64,000 bases of DNA from Ferruginibacter sp. (GCA_019638525.1 JAHBTO010000005.1:62001-126000); one strand, 5' to 3'. Counted from the stretch's first letter, positions 54,136 through 63,024 are shown. Program-made: numbers and translations. Notes: generated by a model from the sequence alone, not told the origin.

Positions 54136-54627
54136 ATGAAGAAATTGATTTTATCTGTTGCTGCATTTGCTTTTGCATCTGTTTTATTTGCACAAAAGAA
54201 AGTTGCTGATGTAGCTAAATTTGAAACAGAAACAATTAACCAGGGTAATTTAAAACTAAATGAACCTAAAGAAGTAAAGTTTATAATTACAAACATTAGC
54301 AAAGAGCCATTGATAATAGAAAAAGCAAACCCTACCTGCGGTTGTACAATGGGAGATTATACAAAATCTCCAATTGCACCCGGTGCAACAGGTTTTGTTT
54401 CTGCAAAATTTAATGCCGCTACTCCCGGGCATTTTAATAAAACCATGTCGGTAAAATTTGCTGGTATAGATGAATTAAAAAACATCACTATCACTGGCGA
54501 TGTATTAACTCCGGAAGAGTATGACAAATGGGCTGCTACCCAATCTAAATCTGCAAATGATTTAACGCCGGCAAAAAATACATCAAATTCAAAAGCTGTA
54601 AGGCCTGCCAGCAAGAATAAAAATTAA
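54136..54627 (+). CDS. DUF1573-family secreted protein (second of two)
   Basis: This 163-residue paralogue of the preceding gene has a signal peptide (MKKLILSVAAFAFASVLFAQ). The core TINQGNLKLNEPKEVKFIITNISKEPLIIEKANPTCGCTMGDYTKSPIAPG shows the conserved Cys-Gly-Cys. The C-terminal ~35 residues are basic and Ser/Asn-rich (TPAKNTSNSKAVRPASKNKN). It differs from the first in having no Gly-Lys after the strand turn. It is the last gene of a two-gene unit, closed by a very clear terminator. Confidence 0.88.
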   Translation: MKKLILSVAAFAFASVLFAQKKVADVAKFETETINQGNLKLNEPKEVKFIITNISKEPLIIEKANPTCGCTMGDYTKSPIAPGATGFVSAKFNAATPGHFNKTMSVKFAGIDELKNITITGDVLTPEEYDKWAATQSKSANDLTPAKNTSNSKAVRPASKNKN

Positions 54628-54646
54628 TAACCAAAATAATTATAGT

Positions 54647-54677
54647 AAAAATGCCTCTCCAATGGAGAGGCATTTTT
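54647..54677 (+). terminator. Strong terminator after the DUF1573 pair
   Basis: AAAAATGCCTCTCC and GGAGAGGCATTTTT form a 14-bp perfect stem around an AAT loop, with T following. Confidence 0.93.
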
Positions 54678-55007
54678 ATTTATTTAAGAAATCAAAGAAT
54701 CAATAAACTTCTTATAATTCAGTTACTTAACATACTAAATTTTAAAAAAAACCGTTAATAATAAAATCCGTTTCGAAAAACTAAAACTTACCTTATGAAC
54801 AAAGGCAAAAGTAAGCCTGTTTCTACCTTTTATTTTGTACCCTATTTCTGCAAAATAAAACAATCACATTTAAAATTTAAACTGTTATTTAATTATTGCG
54901 ACTGATAATTTGAAAAATTACCTGGTAAAGTTTCGTAATAATTTTTCTACAAAATATTCTGTGTGCCAACAATCTAAAGAATTTTTGTTTTTATGGATTG
55001 TTTGGAT

Positions 55008-55036
55008 AACAAAAACCCCTCTTTCCAGAGGGGTTT
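55008..55036 (-). terminator. Terminator after the aquaporin gene
   Basis: AAACCCCTCT (55013-55022) and AGAGGGGTTT (55027-55036) are perfect 10-base arms around a 4-base loop. Read on the minus strand, the stem is followed by a run of T, 20 bases beyond the aquaporin stop codon. Confidence 0.9.
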
Positions 55037-55056
55037 AACTTTTATAATTGCCGGTT

Positions 55057-55686
55057 TTATTTATCGTCGGGATTATTCATATTAAAAATAAAGGCTGCCA
55101 ATGCGCCGCCAACAAGTCCACCAACAAGGTATATCCAAAAATCGGCCCATACAAAACCCTTCATAAGGCAGGCACCAATAGCAACAGCAGGGTTAAAAGC
55201 CCCGCCTGAATATGCACCAAAAGAATATGCACAGGTTAATACTGTAAAGCCAATAGCCAGTCCATAAAAACTATTTCCGTTTGTACCTTTTGCTGTGGCT
55301 GTGTTTAATACAACATATGCAAGGGCTAAAGTACCCAGTATTTCGGCAGTAAGGCCCTGCCCAACCGATTTTACAGCACTAGTATCAGCGCCAGTAATAT
55401 CAAAAATAAAAGTAGCAATTGCCCAGGCAGCCAATGCACCTCCTATTTGGGCTATCCAGTATGTTATGGCACCTCCCATATCAATTTTGCCTCTTATTAA
55501 TACTGCCAGTGTTACTGCAGGGTTGTAATGGGCACCAGAAATATGCCCACCGGCATAAACCATAACCATCAAAATAGTGCCAATAGCAACAGGAGCCATA
55601 GCGCCTGCTGTGCCGGCTATAGCAGCAATACCAACAACCAGCACCAGGAACATAGTGCCTATAAATTCTGTAATGTACTTATTCAT
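55057..55686 (-). CDS. Aquaporin/MIP-family channel with non-canonical filter
   Basis: This 209-residue protein has six helices and two NPA half-helices: ISGAHYNPAVTLA (Asn55-Pro-Ala) and YSGGAFNPAVAIG (Asn165-Pro-Ala). In water-selective aquaporins and GlpF the second NPA is followed by an Arg that forms the ar/R filter. Here Val168 is there, so selectivity may differ; neutral small solutes or gases are possible. No glycerol kinase or other glycerol gene adjoins it. It is a single gene with its own terminator, divergent from the peroxiredoxin gene. Confidence 0.92.
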   Translation of the reverse strand: MNKYITEFIGTMFLVLVVGIAAIAGTAGAMAPVAIGTILMVMVYAGGHISGAHYNPAVTLAVLIRGKIDMGGAITYWIAQIGGALAAWAIATFIFDITGADTSAVKSVGQGLTAEILGTLALAYVVLNTATAKGTNGNSFYGLAIGFTVLTCAYSFGAYSGGAFNPAVAIGACLMKGFVWADFWIYLVGGLVGGALAAFIFNMNNPDDK

Positions 55687-55795
55687 AACAATTTTGTTTT
55701 GGTGATAAATAATTGCTAATTAAACCAAAAGCCTTCAATTGCTGTTAACAATTTTTACACATAAGCAAGTATCGCATAACTTTATAAAAAATATT

Positions 55796-56266
55796 ATGAA
55801 CATTTCTATTGGTCAAAAAGCGCCTGTTTTTAGTTTATACAATACCGATAAAAAAATTATAAACATTGCTGACTATACAGGAAAAAATGTGTTGTTACTG
55901 TTTTTTCCGCAGGCGTTTACCAGCGTATGTACTAAGGAATTGTGTAGTGTTAGGGATGATATTGCCAGGTATAGCAATGCAAAAGCAGAAGTCTTTGGCC
56001 TTTCGGTTGACTCTGTTTTTACTTTAAAAAAGTTTAAAGAAGACCAGCATTTTAATTTCACGCTATTGAGCGATTTTAACAAACAGGTATCGGAAATGTA
56101 CGGATGCCTGTATAAAAAATGGATAATGGATATGCAGGGCGTAAGTAAAAGAGCAGCTTTTATAATTGATAAAGATGGCATATTGCAATATGCCGAAGTG
56201 CTGGAAGAGGCAGGAAGAGTACCCGATTTTAATGCAATAAACGAAAAACTGGCATCGTTAAGTTAA
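55796..56266 (+). CDS. Peroxiredoxin (AhpE/Bcp-like)
   Basis: This 156-residue thiol peroxidase has the peroxidatic cysteine Cys45 in FFPQAFTSVCTKELC. Cys50 five residues later is a possible resolving cysteine, as in BCP-type enzymes. The thioredoxin fold shows VFGLSVDSVFTLKKF and KRAAFIIDKDGILQYAEV. It reduces H2O2 or organic peroxides in the cytosol. I chose the ATG at 55796 (MNISIGQKAPVFSL); a longer frame begins 57 bases before, without a family match. Confidence 0.9.
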   Translation: MNISIGQKAPVFSLYNTDKKIINIADYTGKNVLLLFFPQAFTSVCTKELCSVRDDIARYSNAKAEVFGLSVDSVFTLKKFKEDQHFNFTLLSDFNKQVSEMYGCLYKKWIMDMQGVSKRAAFIIDKDGILQYAEVLEEAGRVPDFNAINEKLASLS

Positions 56267-56376
56267 ATACAGCATAAAAAAATATTTTTAAATAATCATT
56301 ATTTGGCATATATTTATTTGATGAGAGGTATATTTACGTATTGCTCAATTAAACCAAATTGTATATTTTTACACGG

Positions 56377-56718
56377 TTGAAGCGATTTTATTACATATTA
56401 ATTTTACTTATTGGATTAAATTTTACAACTTTTGCACAAACTAAAAACCCTGCCCAGGGTGAACCTGTAGCAAAACTTATAAAGCCTTATCCAATTCCTG
56501 CCACTACATCAATTAATTTTGATTTCTTGTATGGGTATGATAAGTCGTATTCTATACAGATTTACAATTTCATGGGTAAAAAAATATTGGAAATTACAAA
56601 AATGCTCCCCCGCATGAACTTACCCTTAGATGAGTTTTACCGTGGTATTTATGTATACCAGTTAAGGGATAAAGAAGGTAAAATCATCGAATCAGGCAAA
56701 TTCCAGGTTGTAAAATAA
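56377..56718 (+). CDS. Short secreted protein made of a T9SS-tail-like domain
   Basis: This protein of ~113 residues has a signal peptide (KRFYYILILLIGLNFTTFAQ). It then has one domain of ~85 residues with the Por_Secre_tail pattern: KPYPIPATTSINFDFL, YSIQIYNFMGKKILEI, and a final FYRGIYVYQLRDKEGKIIESGKFQVVK. The marks are Pro-Ile-Pro, Ile-Tyr-Asn-x-Met-Gly and Gly-Ile-Tyr-Val. It contains no cargo. It starts with a TTG at 56377; another at 56359 adds six residues. It could be a small secreted beta-sandwich protein or the remains of a larger T9SS cargo. No frame remnant is seen before it. Confidence 0.65.
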   Translation: MKRFYYILILLIGLNFTTFAQTKNPAQGEPVAKLIKPYPIPATTSINFDFLYGYDKSYSIQIYNFMGKKILEITKMLPRMNLPLDEFYRGIYVYQLRDKEGKIIESGKFQVVK

Positions 56719-56949
56719 TCTCTTTCATTTTATATCTTAATTCCCAGTTTCTTCATTTAATAAGAGGAATTATATAAACATCTTTTTAGCAAGGCTAATT
56801 AATTAGTACGATTGTTTTTATCAAAATAATTTATTTGCCAGTATGTTTAGTTGGTAAGAATCAGTATCATATTAGCACCTATGTCATACAATTAAGCTGT
56901 TAAAGGCACATATTCAAACTTTATTGCCATTTTGACTGCAAAAGAGTTA

Positions 56950-56979
56950 TTGGCAAAATGTTTGCCTGTTGTACCTTTG
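56950..56979 (+). promoter_or_regulatory. Promoter of grpE-dnaJ
   Basis: TTG at 56950-56952 is followed by ~19 bases and TACCTTTG at 56972-56979, fitting the Bacteroidota promoter. The start of transcription would be near 56985 and the grpE ATG is at 57003. The same stretch also reads TGGCA-N6-TTTGC (GG-N10-GC), a sigma-54-like pattern, likely a coincidence. Confidence 0.65.
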
Positions 56980-57002
56980 CAAATTATTTTAAAAGCAAGA
57001 TT

Positions 57003-57551
57003 ATGGAAGATAAAGAAATTACCACACCCGAAGCAGAAGATATGAATATAAATGCTGATGCAGATATCCCGGGCAACACACATTTAAGCAATCCTGAAAC
57101 AGGTGATGAACTGGAAAAATTACAGGTAGCATTACAGGAACAAAAAGATAAATATTTAAGGTTATTTGCCGAATTCGATAATTTTAAACGCCGTAATGCT
57201 AAAGAAAGGCTTGAACTGATTCAAACTGCCGGAAAAGATGTTATTTTAACCTTATTACCGGTACTTGATGATTGCGACAGAGCCGAAAAACAATTAAACG
57301 AAAATGATGATATAGAAGCACACAAAGAAGGTGTGTTATTAGTTTTTAATAAGCTTCGCAATACTTTACAGGCAAATGGCCTTAAAGAGATGAAAAGTAT
57401 TAATACAGAATTTGATGTAGAGAAGCATGAAGCTATATCGGAAATTGAAGCACCTGCAAAAATGAAAGGCAAGGTGGTTGATGAAATTGAAAAAGGATAC
57501 TATTTAAATGATAAAATAATAAGGTTTGCAAAAGTGGTTGTAGGTAAATAA
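57003..57551 (+). CDS. grpE: Nucleotide exchange factor GrpE
   Basis: This 182-residue cochaperone releases ADP from DnaK so that the chaperone cycle can continue. The N-terminus is acidic and disordered (MEDKEITTPEAEDMNINADADI). A long helix follows with the signature KDKYLRLFAEFDNFKRRNAKER (key Phe-Asp-Asn-Phe-x-Arg-Arg). The C-terminal beta domain has the block FDVEKHEAISEIEAPAKMKGKVVDEIEKGYYLNDKIIRFAKVVV (ending as usual in RxAxVxV). The ATG at 57003 is preferred over an ATG at 56958, which lies inside the promoter. It is 105 bases upstream of dnaJ. Confidence 0.95.
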   Translation: MEDKEITTPEAEDMNINADADIPGNTHLSNPETGDELEKLQVALQEQKDKYLRLFAEFDNFKRRNAKERLELIQTAGKDVILTLLPVLDDCDRAEKQLNENDDIEAHKEGVLLVFNKLRNTLQANGLKEMKSINTEFDVEKHEAISEIEAPAKMKGKVVDEIEKGYYLNDKIIRFAKVVVGK

Positions 57552-57656
57552 ATAACCAACCTTATTATAGCCGGCTTTTTAAGTTTAAACAAGTTTTTTA
57601 TTGTAAAAAGATTCCAAAAAAAAGAACAGTAAAATTCCCTTTTGAGGGATTGGGGT

Positions 57657-58811
57657 ATGAAAAAAGATTATTACGAAATATTAGGTATCAGCAAATCTGC
57701 TTCGCAGGAAGAAATTAAAAAAGCTTACCGTAAAGTTGCCATGCAACACCATCCCGACAGGAATCCCGGAGATAAAGTATCGGAAGAAAAATTTAAAGAA
57801 GCCGCAGAAGCATATGAGATTTTAAGCGATACAGATAAACGGGCCCAATACGATCGTTTTGGGCACCAGGCCTTTAGCGGTAACCGGGGTGGAGGATTTG
57901 GTGGTGGCATGAACATGGATGACATTTTTAGCCAGTTTGGAGATATTTTTGGCGATGATAATCCATTTGGAAGTTTCTTTGGCAGTAACAGGCGAAGTTC
58001 GGGCACCCGTAGCCGTGGTACAAGAGGCAGTAACCTTCGGGTAAAAATTAAACTGAATTATGAGGAGATTGCAAAAGGTGCCAAAAAAACCATTAAAGTA
58101 AAAAAATATGTGCTTTGCAACACATGCGGCGGCAGTGGCGCAAAAGATAAAAACAGTGTACAAAATTGCGGCACCTGCGGCGGAAGCGGCCAGGTAAGGC
58201 GGGTACAAAATACTTTTTTAGGCCAAATGCAAACAGTTACTACCTGCCCCACCTGTAATGGCGAAGGCAGTACCGTAACACATAAATGTTCTGCCTGCAA
58301 AGGCGATGGAAGGGTATATGGCGAAGAAACAGTAAGTATTGATATACCTGCCGGCGTACAGGAAGGCATGCAATTAAGTTTAAGTGGCAGGGGTAATGCA
58401 GGCGAACGTGGCGGCTCGGCCGGCGATTTAATAGTTTTGATTGAAGAAGAAGCTCATCCACACCTGCACCGTGATGGTTTGAATGTAGCATTTGACCTTC
58501 ACATATCAATACCCGACGCAGTTTTTGGTACACAAATAGAAGTACCTACTATTGATGGCAGAGCCAAAATAAAAATACCACCGGGCACACAAAGCGGTAA
58601 AATCTTCAGGTTAAAAGGCAAAGGCTTTCCAAATGTAAACAGTTACGAAAAAGGCGACCAGTTGATACAGGTAAATGTATGGACACCTCAACATGTTTCA
58701 ACCGAAGAAAAAGAAGCGCTTGAAAGGTTAAAACATTCAGATAACTTTCAACCTAAACCAGATAAAAATGAGAAGTCGTTTTTTGACAAGGTTAGAGAAA
58801 TGTTTTCGTAA
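57657..58811 (+). CDS. dnaJ: Chaperone DnaJ
   Basis: This 384-residue type I Hsp40 delivers clients to DnaK and stimulates its ATPase. The J domain has MQHHPDRNPGD (HPD motif). A Gly/Phe-rich linker follows, then four zinc repeats (CNTCGGSG, CGTCGGSG, CPTCNGEG, CSACKGDG) and the C-terminal client-binding domain. I chose the ATG at 57657 (MKKDYYEILG); a frame five codons longer has no family match. It ends one base before the convergent vWA gene. Confidence 0.96.
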   Translation: MKKDYYEILGISKSASQEEIKKAYRKVAMQHHPDRNPGDKVSEEKFKEAAEAYEILSDTDKRAQYDRFGHQAFSGNRGGGFGGGMNMDDIFSQFGDIFGDDNPFGSFFGSNRRSSGTRSRGTRGSNLRVKIKLNYEEIAKGAKKTIKVKKYVLCNTCGGSGAKDKNSVQNCGTCGGSGQVRRVQNTFLGQMQTVTTCPTCNGEGSTVTHKCSACKGDGRVYGEETVSIDIPAGVQEGMQLSLSGRGNAGERGGSAGDLIVLIEEEAHPHLHRDGLNVAFDLHISIPDAVFGTQIEVPTIDGRAKIKIPPGTQSGKIFRLKGKGFPNVNSYEKGDQLIQVNVWTPQHVSTEEKEALERLKHSDNFQPKPDKNEKSFFDKVREMFS

Positions 58812-58812
58812 A

Positions 58813-60579
58813 CTAATCCCTTTTGTTTCTTTTTTTCTTTTTGGGGCTATAAATTTCTGCAGCTTTATCTACCAGTTGTAAAAATTCTGTTTGTAAATAA
58901 CTATCGGGGTTGTACGATGCTGAAGCAATACGCCGTATATCATCCCAATTAATCAATTTTATGTATTTTGATTGCTTTACTTTTAAAGCAAACATAGTTA
59001 CAGCAGTAGCAAATTGCAGGTCCTTATCTATCAATTCAAAATCGGTATAGTTATTTATACAGTCTTTTACCAATTGCAATTGCGTAGTATCGTCACATAA
59101 ACTATATCGCATTTCTATACTGGCTACTACATCTTTTTCCAATACATCGGGGTGAAACAGTTTATCACTGCCAGGAATTATTTCAAAAACAGCCAATACA
59201 CTATTACCACTGCCTATTTCGCCTCCTTCCAGGTCTATAGTACTGTCTTCTACAGCATCTCTGCGGTTATCAAAACCAATCAACCTATATGCTTTTACCA
59301 GGTTAGAATTAAATTTCACATTCAGGAAAACATCATCTGCAACGGCATAAAATGTTTGTGTAAGTTCTTTAACCAATACTTTTTCTGCTTCGTTTATATC
59401 ATCCAGGTAAGCATAGTTTCCATTGCCTTTATTGGCTAAAGTTTGAAGCTTTGAATCTTTAAAATTACCCATACCCACGCCCAGGCAGGTGAGGTAAATA
59501 CCCGATTGCCTTTCTTTTGTTATCAAATCTTCCAAAGCTTTTTCAGATGTTTGCCCTACATTAAAATCACCGTCAGTAGCCAATATAATCCTGTTATTGC
59601 TATTTTTATTGTAAACACTTCTTGCCAAAGCATAGGCGGTCATTATAGCCGACTCGCCGGGAGTATCGCCAACTGCATTTAGTTCTTCAATTCTTTTTAT
59701 TATTTTTTCTTTTTCGGCGCCCCCTGTTGGTTGCATCCAAATACCAACAGTACCGCCATATGCCACAATAGAAACAGTATCTATCGGCCGCAGGTTTTTA
59801 ACAAACATCTGAAAAGCTGCTTTCAGCAAGGGTAGCCTGTTAGGGCTATCCATACTTCCTGAAGCATCTATCAAAAAAACAAAATTGCCGGGTGGCACCA
59901 TACTAAGGTTTAGTTTCTTTGCATTTATATTTAAAAACAACAACTGTTTTTCCATATCCCATGGGCAAGATGTTAGTTGCGATTCGAAATGAAAAAGACT
60001 GCCAGGCTCCGGCTCCCTGTAATGCAGGTTAAAATAATTTATTAGTTCTTCGGTTCGTACCGCATCAGGCGGAACCACGCTACCATTTTTTATAAAGCGG
60101 CGTACATTACTGTATGATGCCTTATTAACATTCAATGAAAAGCCTGTGTTAGGATATTTATAAGCATTTACATACTCATTTTCTACCATCTTAAAATACG
60201 TTTCATCATCTATATGCCATTTTAAATGCGATGTATGTTCAAAATTTTTTGCAACAGAAATAAGTTTGGGCCGGTTTTTATTTACATTGGATGGCAATAC
60301 TTTTAAGGTAATGTATTGCCATTGTTCACAATTTACCTTTATTGTTTTTGCTTCATATCCATCCAGGCTTAGCGATAATGAATCTATACGGTAGTTAGTG
60401 GTAATACCAAAGCCACCCGAAGATCCACTATAGTAAATATGATTATTTGAATGAAGTAGTATTTTTACATTCTGTAGCGGTTGGTTCTTTTCATCTTTAA
60501 TTTCGCCACGTAAATAATATTGTGCATTAACTGCACTGGCCGTTATAAAAAAAATTATATATAAATAGATTTTTTTCAC
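58813..60579 (-). CDS. Secreted vWA-domain protein (YfbK-like) with regulatory-like N-domain
   Basis: This 588-residue protein has a signal peptide (MKKIYLYIIFFITASAVNAQ). Residues ~22-95 resemble a carboxypeptidase-regulatory beta-sandwich (YYLRGEIKDEKNQPLQNVKILL). The YfbK-type N-domain (about 125-205) holds YSNVRRFIKNGSVVPPDAVRTEELINYF. The vWA domain has the metal-site motif VFLIDASGSM and GDTPGESAI (Thr). The DUF3520-like tail follows. It probably binds another protein in the periplasm through Mg2+. It starts with a GTG at 60577-60579. Confidence 0.88.
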   Translation of the reverse strand: MKKIYLYIIFFITASAVNAQYYLRGEIKDEKNQPLQNVKILLHSNNHIYYSGSSGGFGITTNYRIDSLSLSLDGYEAKTIKVNCEQWQYITLKVLPSNVNKNRPKLISVAKNFEHTSHLKWHIDDETYFKMVENEYVNAYKYPNTGFSLNVNKASYSNVRRFIKNGSVVPPDAVRTEELINYFNLHYREPEPGSLFHFESQLTSCPWDMEKQLLFLNINAKKLNLSMVPPGNFVFLIDASGSMDSPNRLPLLKAAFQMFVKNLRPIDTVSIVAYGGTVGIWMQPTGGAEKEKIIKRIEELNAVGDTPGESAIMTAYALARSVYNKNSNNRIILATDGDFNVGQTSEKALEDLITKERQSGIYLTCLGVGMGNFKDSKLQTLANKGNGNYAYLDDINEAEKVLVKELTQTFYAVADDVFLNVKFNSNLVKAYRLIGFDNRRDAVEDSTIDLEGGEIGSGNSVLAVFEIIPGSDKLFHPDVLEKDVVASIEMRYSLCDDTTQLQLVKDCINNYTDFELIDKDLQFATAVTMFALKVKQSKYIKLINWDDIRRIASASYNPDSYLQTEFLQLVDKAAEIYSPKKKKRNKRD

Positions 60580-60650
60580 CAGCAGGTTATTGAGCCTTTT
60601 GTAAGATATACTTAACTAAGTTATATCATTAATTGATTAATCAATATGCC

Positions 60651-61187
60651 CTACTCTTCCACTAACTGGTATATTTCCTTTAAATTCCTGCCAAGCCCAT
60701 CATAATCAAGTCCATAGCCAAGTAAAAATTTATTGGGTACATTAAAACCCAGGTAATCGATAGTGAGTGGGTGCACCAATGCATCGGGCTTGTGCAAGAG
60801 TGCAGCAATTTTTAAACTGCTAGGTTGCTGGTTAATAAGTTGGGGTAAAAATTCAAATAGTGTTTTCCCGGTATCTACAATATCTTCTATAATTATTACA
60901 TGCCTGTTTTTTAAAGGTTCATCCAATCCTATTGAAGTGATAACATTACCTGTTGATTTAGTGCCTTTGTATGATGCCAGTTTTATAAAACAAATTTCTG
61001 CTTCAATAGTAAGCTCTTTAAACAAGTCGGAAGCAAACATAAACGACCCGTTAAGTATAGCAATAAACAAAGGTTTTTTGCCGGCATAATCATTATTAAT
61101 TTGCCCGGCAAGTTTTACAATTTGTTCATGTATTGCCTGTGCAGTTATATAAGGCTGAAATTTTTTATCTAATACCTGTATGGTCAT
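60651..61187 (-). CDS. hpt: Hypoxanthine phosphoribosyltransferase
   Basis: This 178-residue purine-salvage enzyme makes IMP (or GMP) from hypoxanthine (guanine) and PRPP. The PRPP-binding motif is HVIIIEDIVDTGKTL, and the flexible-loop region is AILNGSFMFASDLF followed by FIKLASYKGTKSTG. The C-terminal GFNVPNKFLLGYGLDYDGLGRNL is the base-binding segment. It is the third gene on the minus strand from the O-methyltransferase, separated from glucosaminidase by 39 bases. Confidence 0.94.
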   Translation of the reverse strand: MTIQVLDKKFQPYITAQAIHEQIVKLAGQINNDYAGKKPLFIAILNGSFMFASDLFKELTIEAEICFIKLASYKGTKSTGNVITSIGLDEPLKNRHVIIIEDIVDTGKTLFEFLPQLINQQPSSLKIAALLHKPDALVHPLTIDYLGFNVPNKFLLGYGLDYDGLGRNLKEIYQLVEE

Positions 61188-61226
61188 ATAGTTTATGTTT
61201 TGTACTGAACAAATTGGTCAAAAATA

Positions 61227-62384
61227 TTATTTTGATATTTTAATTTGCTGCCCCGGTTTTAAATCATCTGACTGCAAATTATTCCATTCTTTTAATTGCT
61301 GCACTGTTACTTTATATTTACGGGCAATAGCATACAACCCTTCTTTAGGCTCTACCACATGTATTTTAAAATTATTTTTAACGGCTTCATCAGCCTCTAT
61401 CTTTAATCCAGGTTTTAAAATAAGTTTTGTATTAGGTTGCAAAGAAACATCAGCTTTAAGATGATTATACGCTAAAAGATATTGTAATTGTATGCCGTTT
61501 TTTTGTGCAATATCATATATAGTTTCGCCGGGTTGAGTAATATAAAAATCCTTTGCGCCTATCTTTGATTTCTTATGCAGGAAAACAAACTGGTCTTTGT
61601 CTAAAATTCCATCCTTAAGCATATCATTAAACTCCATTAATTTACCAAGGCTTATATCATATTTGTTTGCAATGGCCAGTAGCGAAGTGCCTTTTTTTAC
61701 AAATACACATTTAATTGCATTGATACTAGTTATATTTTGGGGGTTGTTATTTTCTGCAATAACAATATTATCGGCAACAGTTGTTTCAGTTTCCTTTTCA
61801 CTATTTGATACAGTTGCGGTTTGATTATCTTTTTGCGTTTGTAAAGCAATGTCGTCAACCGGTGGTTGATTATTTAAAACGGCCAGGCTGTATTGTTGCA
61901 GGTTATATTGTTCAACATATTTTATCAGCAAATCGGGATAACGTGGATTGGTTGCATATCCTGCTTTTTTAAGGCCCTTTGCCCAGCCTGCATAATCATC
62001 CTGGCTTAGTTTAAATAAATCGGCATAACGTTTATTGCCACGTAAGAAATCACTATGGTCACGATAACTGTCAGAAGCATTCTTATAAGCCCTGAAACAT
62101 TCTCCGTTGGCATCATCATCATGCGAAACTGTATCACCTGTCCAGGTTGATTTGCATTTTATCCCAAAATGATTATTCGATTTTTTAACCAGTTCACTGT
62201 TTCCGCTTTCCGATTCCAAAATGCCCTGTGCAAGCGTTATAGCAGCCGGCACCCCCGAACGCTTCATTTCATCCATAGCAATTTGTTTAAACTGGTCAAT
62301 ATATTCCTCTACCGTTGTGCGTTGTGCAATTGTTTGCAAGGTAACAAATGAAAACAATATGGTTGCAATACATTTAAACATCAT
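61227..62384 (-). CDS. Glucosaminidase with three LysM domains
   Basis: This 385-residue secreted peptidoglycan hydrolase has a signal peptide (ends TLQTIAQ). The Glucosaminidase domain (GH73-like, about residues 30-175) has AITLAQGILESESGNSELV (catalytic Glu), NNHFGIKC and YRDHSDFLRGN. Three LysM modules follow at about 228-272, 279-322 and 340-383 (VKKGTSLLAIANKYDISL, TQPGETIYDIAQKNGI, EPKEGLYAIARKYKVTV). It cuts glycan strands during growth or separation. It overlaps the O-methyltransferase stop by 11 bases and lies upstream of hpt. Confidence 0.92.
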   Translation of the reverse strand: MMFKCIATILFSFVTLQTIAQRTTVEEYIDQFKQIAMDEMKRSGVPAAITLAQGILESESGNSELVKKSNNHFGIKCKSTWTGDTVSHDDDANGECFRAYKNASDSYRDHSDFLRGNKRYADLFKLSQDDYAGWAKGLKKAGYATNPRYPDLLIKYVEQYNLQQYSLAVLNNQPPVDDIALQTQKDNQTATVSNSEKETETTVADNIVIAENNNPQNITSINAIKCVFVKKGTSLLAIANKYDISLGKLMEFNDMLKDGILDKDQFVFLHKKSKIGAKDFYITQPGETIYDIAQKNGIQLQYLLAYNHLKADVSLQPNTKLILKPGLKIEADEAVKNNFKIHVVEPKEGLYAIARKYKVTVQQLKEWNNLQSDDLKPGQQIKISK

Positions 62385-63024
62385 TTATCTTTTTTTGAAT
62401 CAACATTAATCCATCCCTGATGGTAAGTATGGCATGCTGAACCCTGCTATCGTTTTTTACATGTTCATTAAATGCATAAATAGCTTTTGCATTCTTCCCT
62501 TTTATTTCGTTTTCCAGCACTTCGCCATGAAAAAAAACATTATCGGCCAGTATCCATCCTCCCTTTTTAAGATTTGGCAAAGTTAATTCGTAATAATTAA
62601 TATAATTCACCTTATCGGCATCAATAAAAACAAGGTCCCATGTTTGTTGCAGTGTTGGTATTATTTGTAATGCGTCGCCTACATATAATTCTATCTTTTC
62701 GCTCATACCTGCTTTTACAAAATAATTTTTTGCAGTGTTAGCATCCTCTTCCCTTAATTCAAGTGTAAATAATTTTCCATCGGGCTGCAAACCTTTTGCC
62801 AGGCACAATGCGCTAAAGCCCGTAAATGTGCCTATCTCCAAAATTCTTTTGGGTTGTATCATGCAACTGAACATTTCCAGCACTTTACCCTGTACATGCC
62901 CACTTAACATTTGAGCATGTGCATGGTTTGTGTTTGTAAATATTTCAATTTCCTCTAAAATTTTATCCAATGCAGTTGTATGTTGCTTTGCATAATTTTC
63001 TGCTTTGGGGTTAACCAGTTCCAT
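62374..63024 (-). CDS. O-methyltransferase (caffeoyl-CoA-type)
   Basis: This 216-residue SAM-dependent enzyme belongs to the class of cation-dependent O-methyltransferases (TrmR/CCoAOMT). It has RILEIGTFTGFSALCLAKGL (motif I), LFTLELREEDANTAKNYF and WDLVFIDADKVNYINYYEL (metal ligands Asp-x-Asp-Lys). Some bacterial members methylate 5-hydroxyuridine in tRNA (TrmR), so a tRNA target is as likely as a phenolic one. I chose the ATG at 63024; a TTG five codons upstream is in frame. Confidence 0.88.
   Translation of the reverse strand: MELVNPKAENYAKQHTTALDKILEEIEIFTNTNHAHAQMLSGHVQGKVLEMFSCMIQPKRILEIGTFTGFSALCLAKGLQPDGKLFTLELREEDANTAKNYFVKAGMSEKIELYVGDALQIIPTLQQTWDLVFIDADKVNYINYYELTLPNLKKGGWILADNVFFHGEVLENEIKGKNAKAIYAFNEHVKNDSRVQHAILTIRDGLMLIQKKINDV

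Larger units (their letters stand above)
54628..55056. other. 429-base intergenic region between DUF1573 and aquaporin genes
   Basis: It contains two terminators facing the two flanking genes (54647-54677 and 55010-55036). In between is ~330 bases of AT-rich sequence without a convincing gene. A 36-codon ATG frame at 54795-54905 has no supporting signal. No RNA gene was recognised. Confidence 0.65.

Noticed and set aside
54795..54905. A 36-codon ATG frame between the DUF1573 and aquaporin genes
   Set aside because: No start signal, no hydrophobic or conserved pattern and too short to distinguish from chance in AT-rich DNA.
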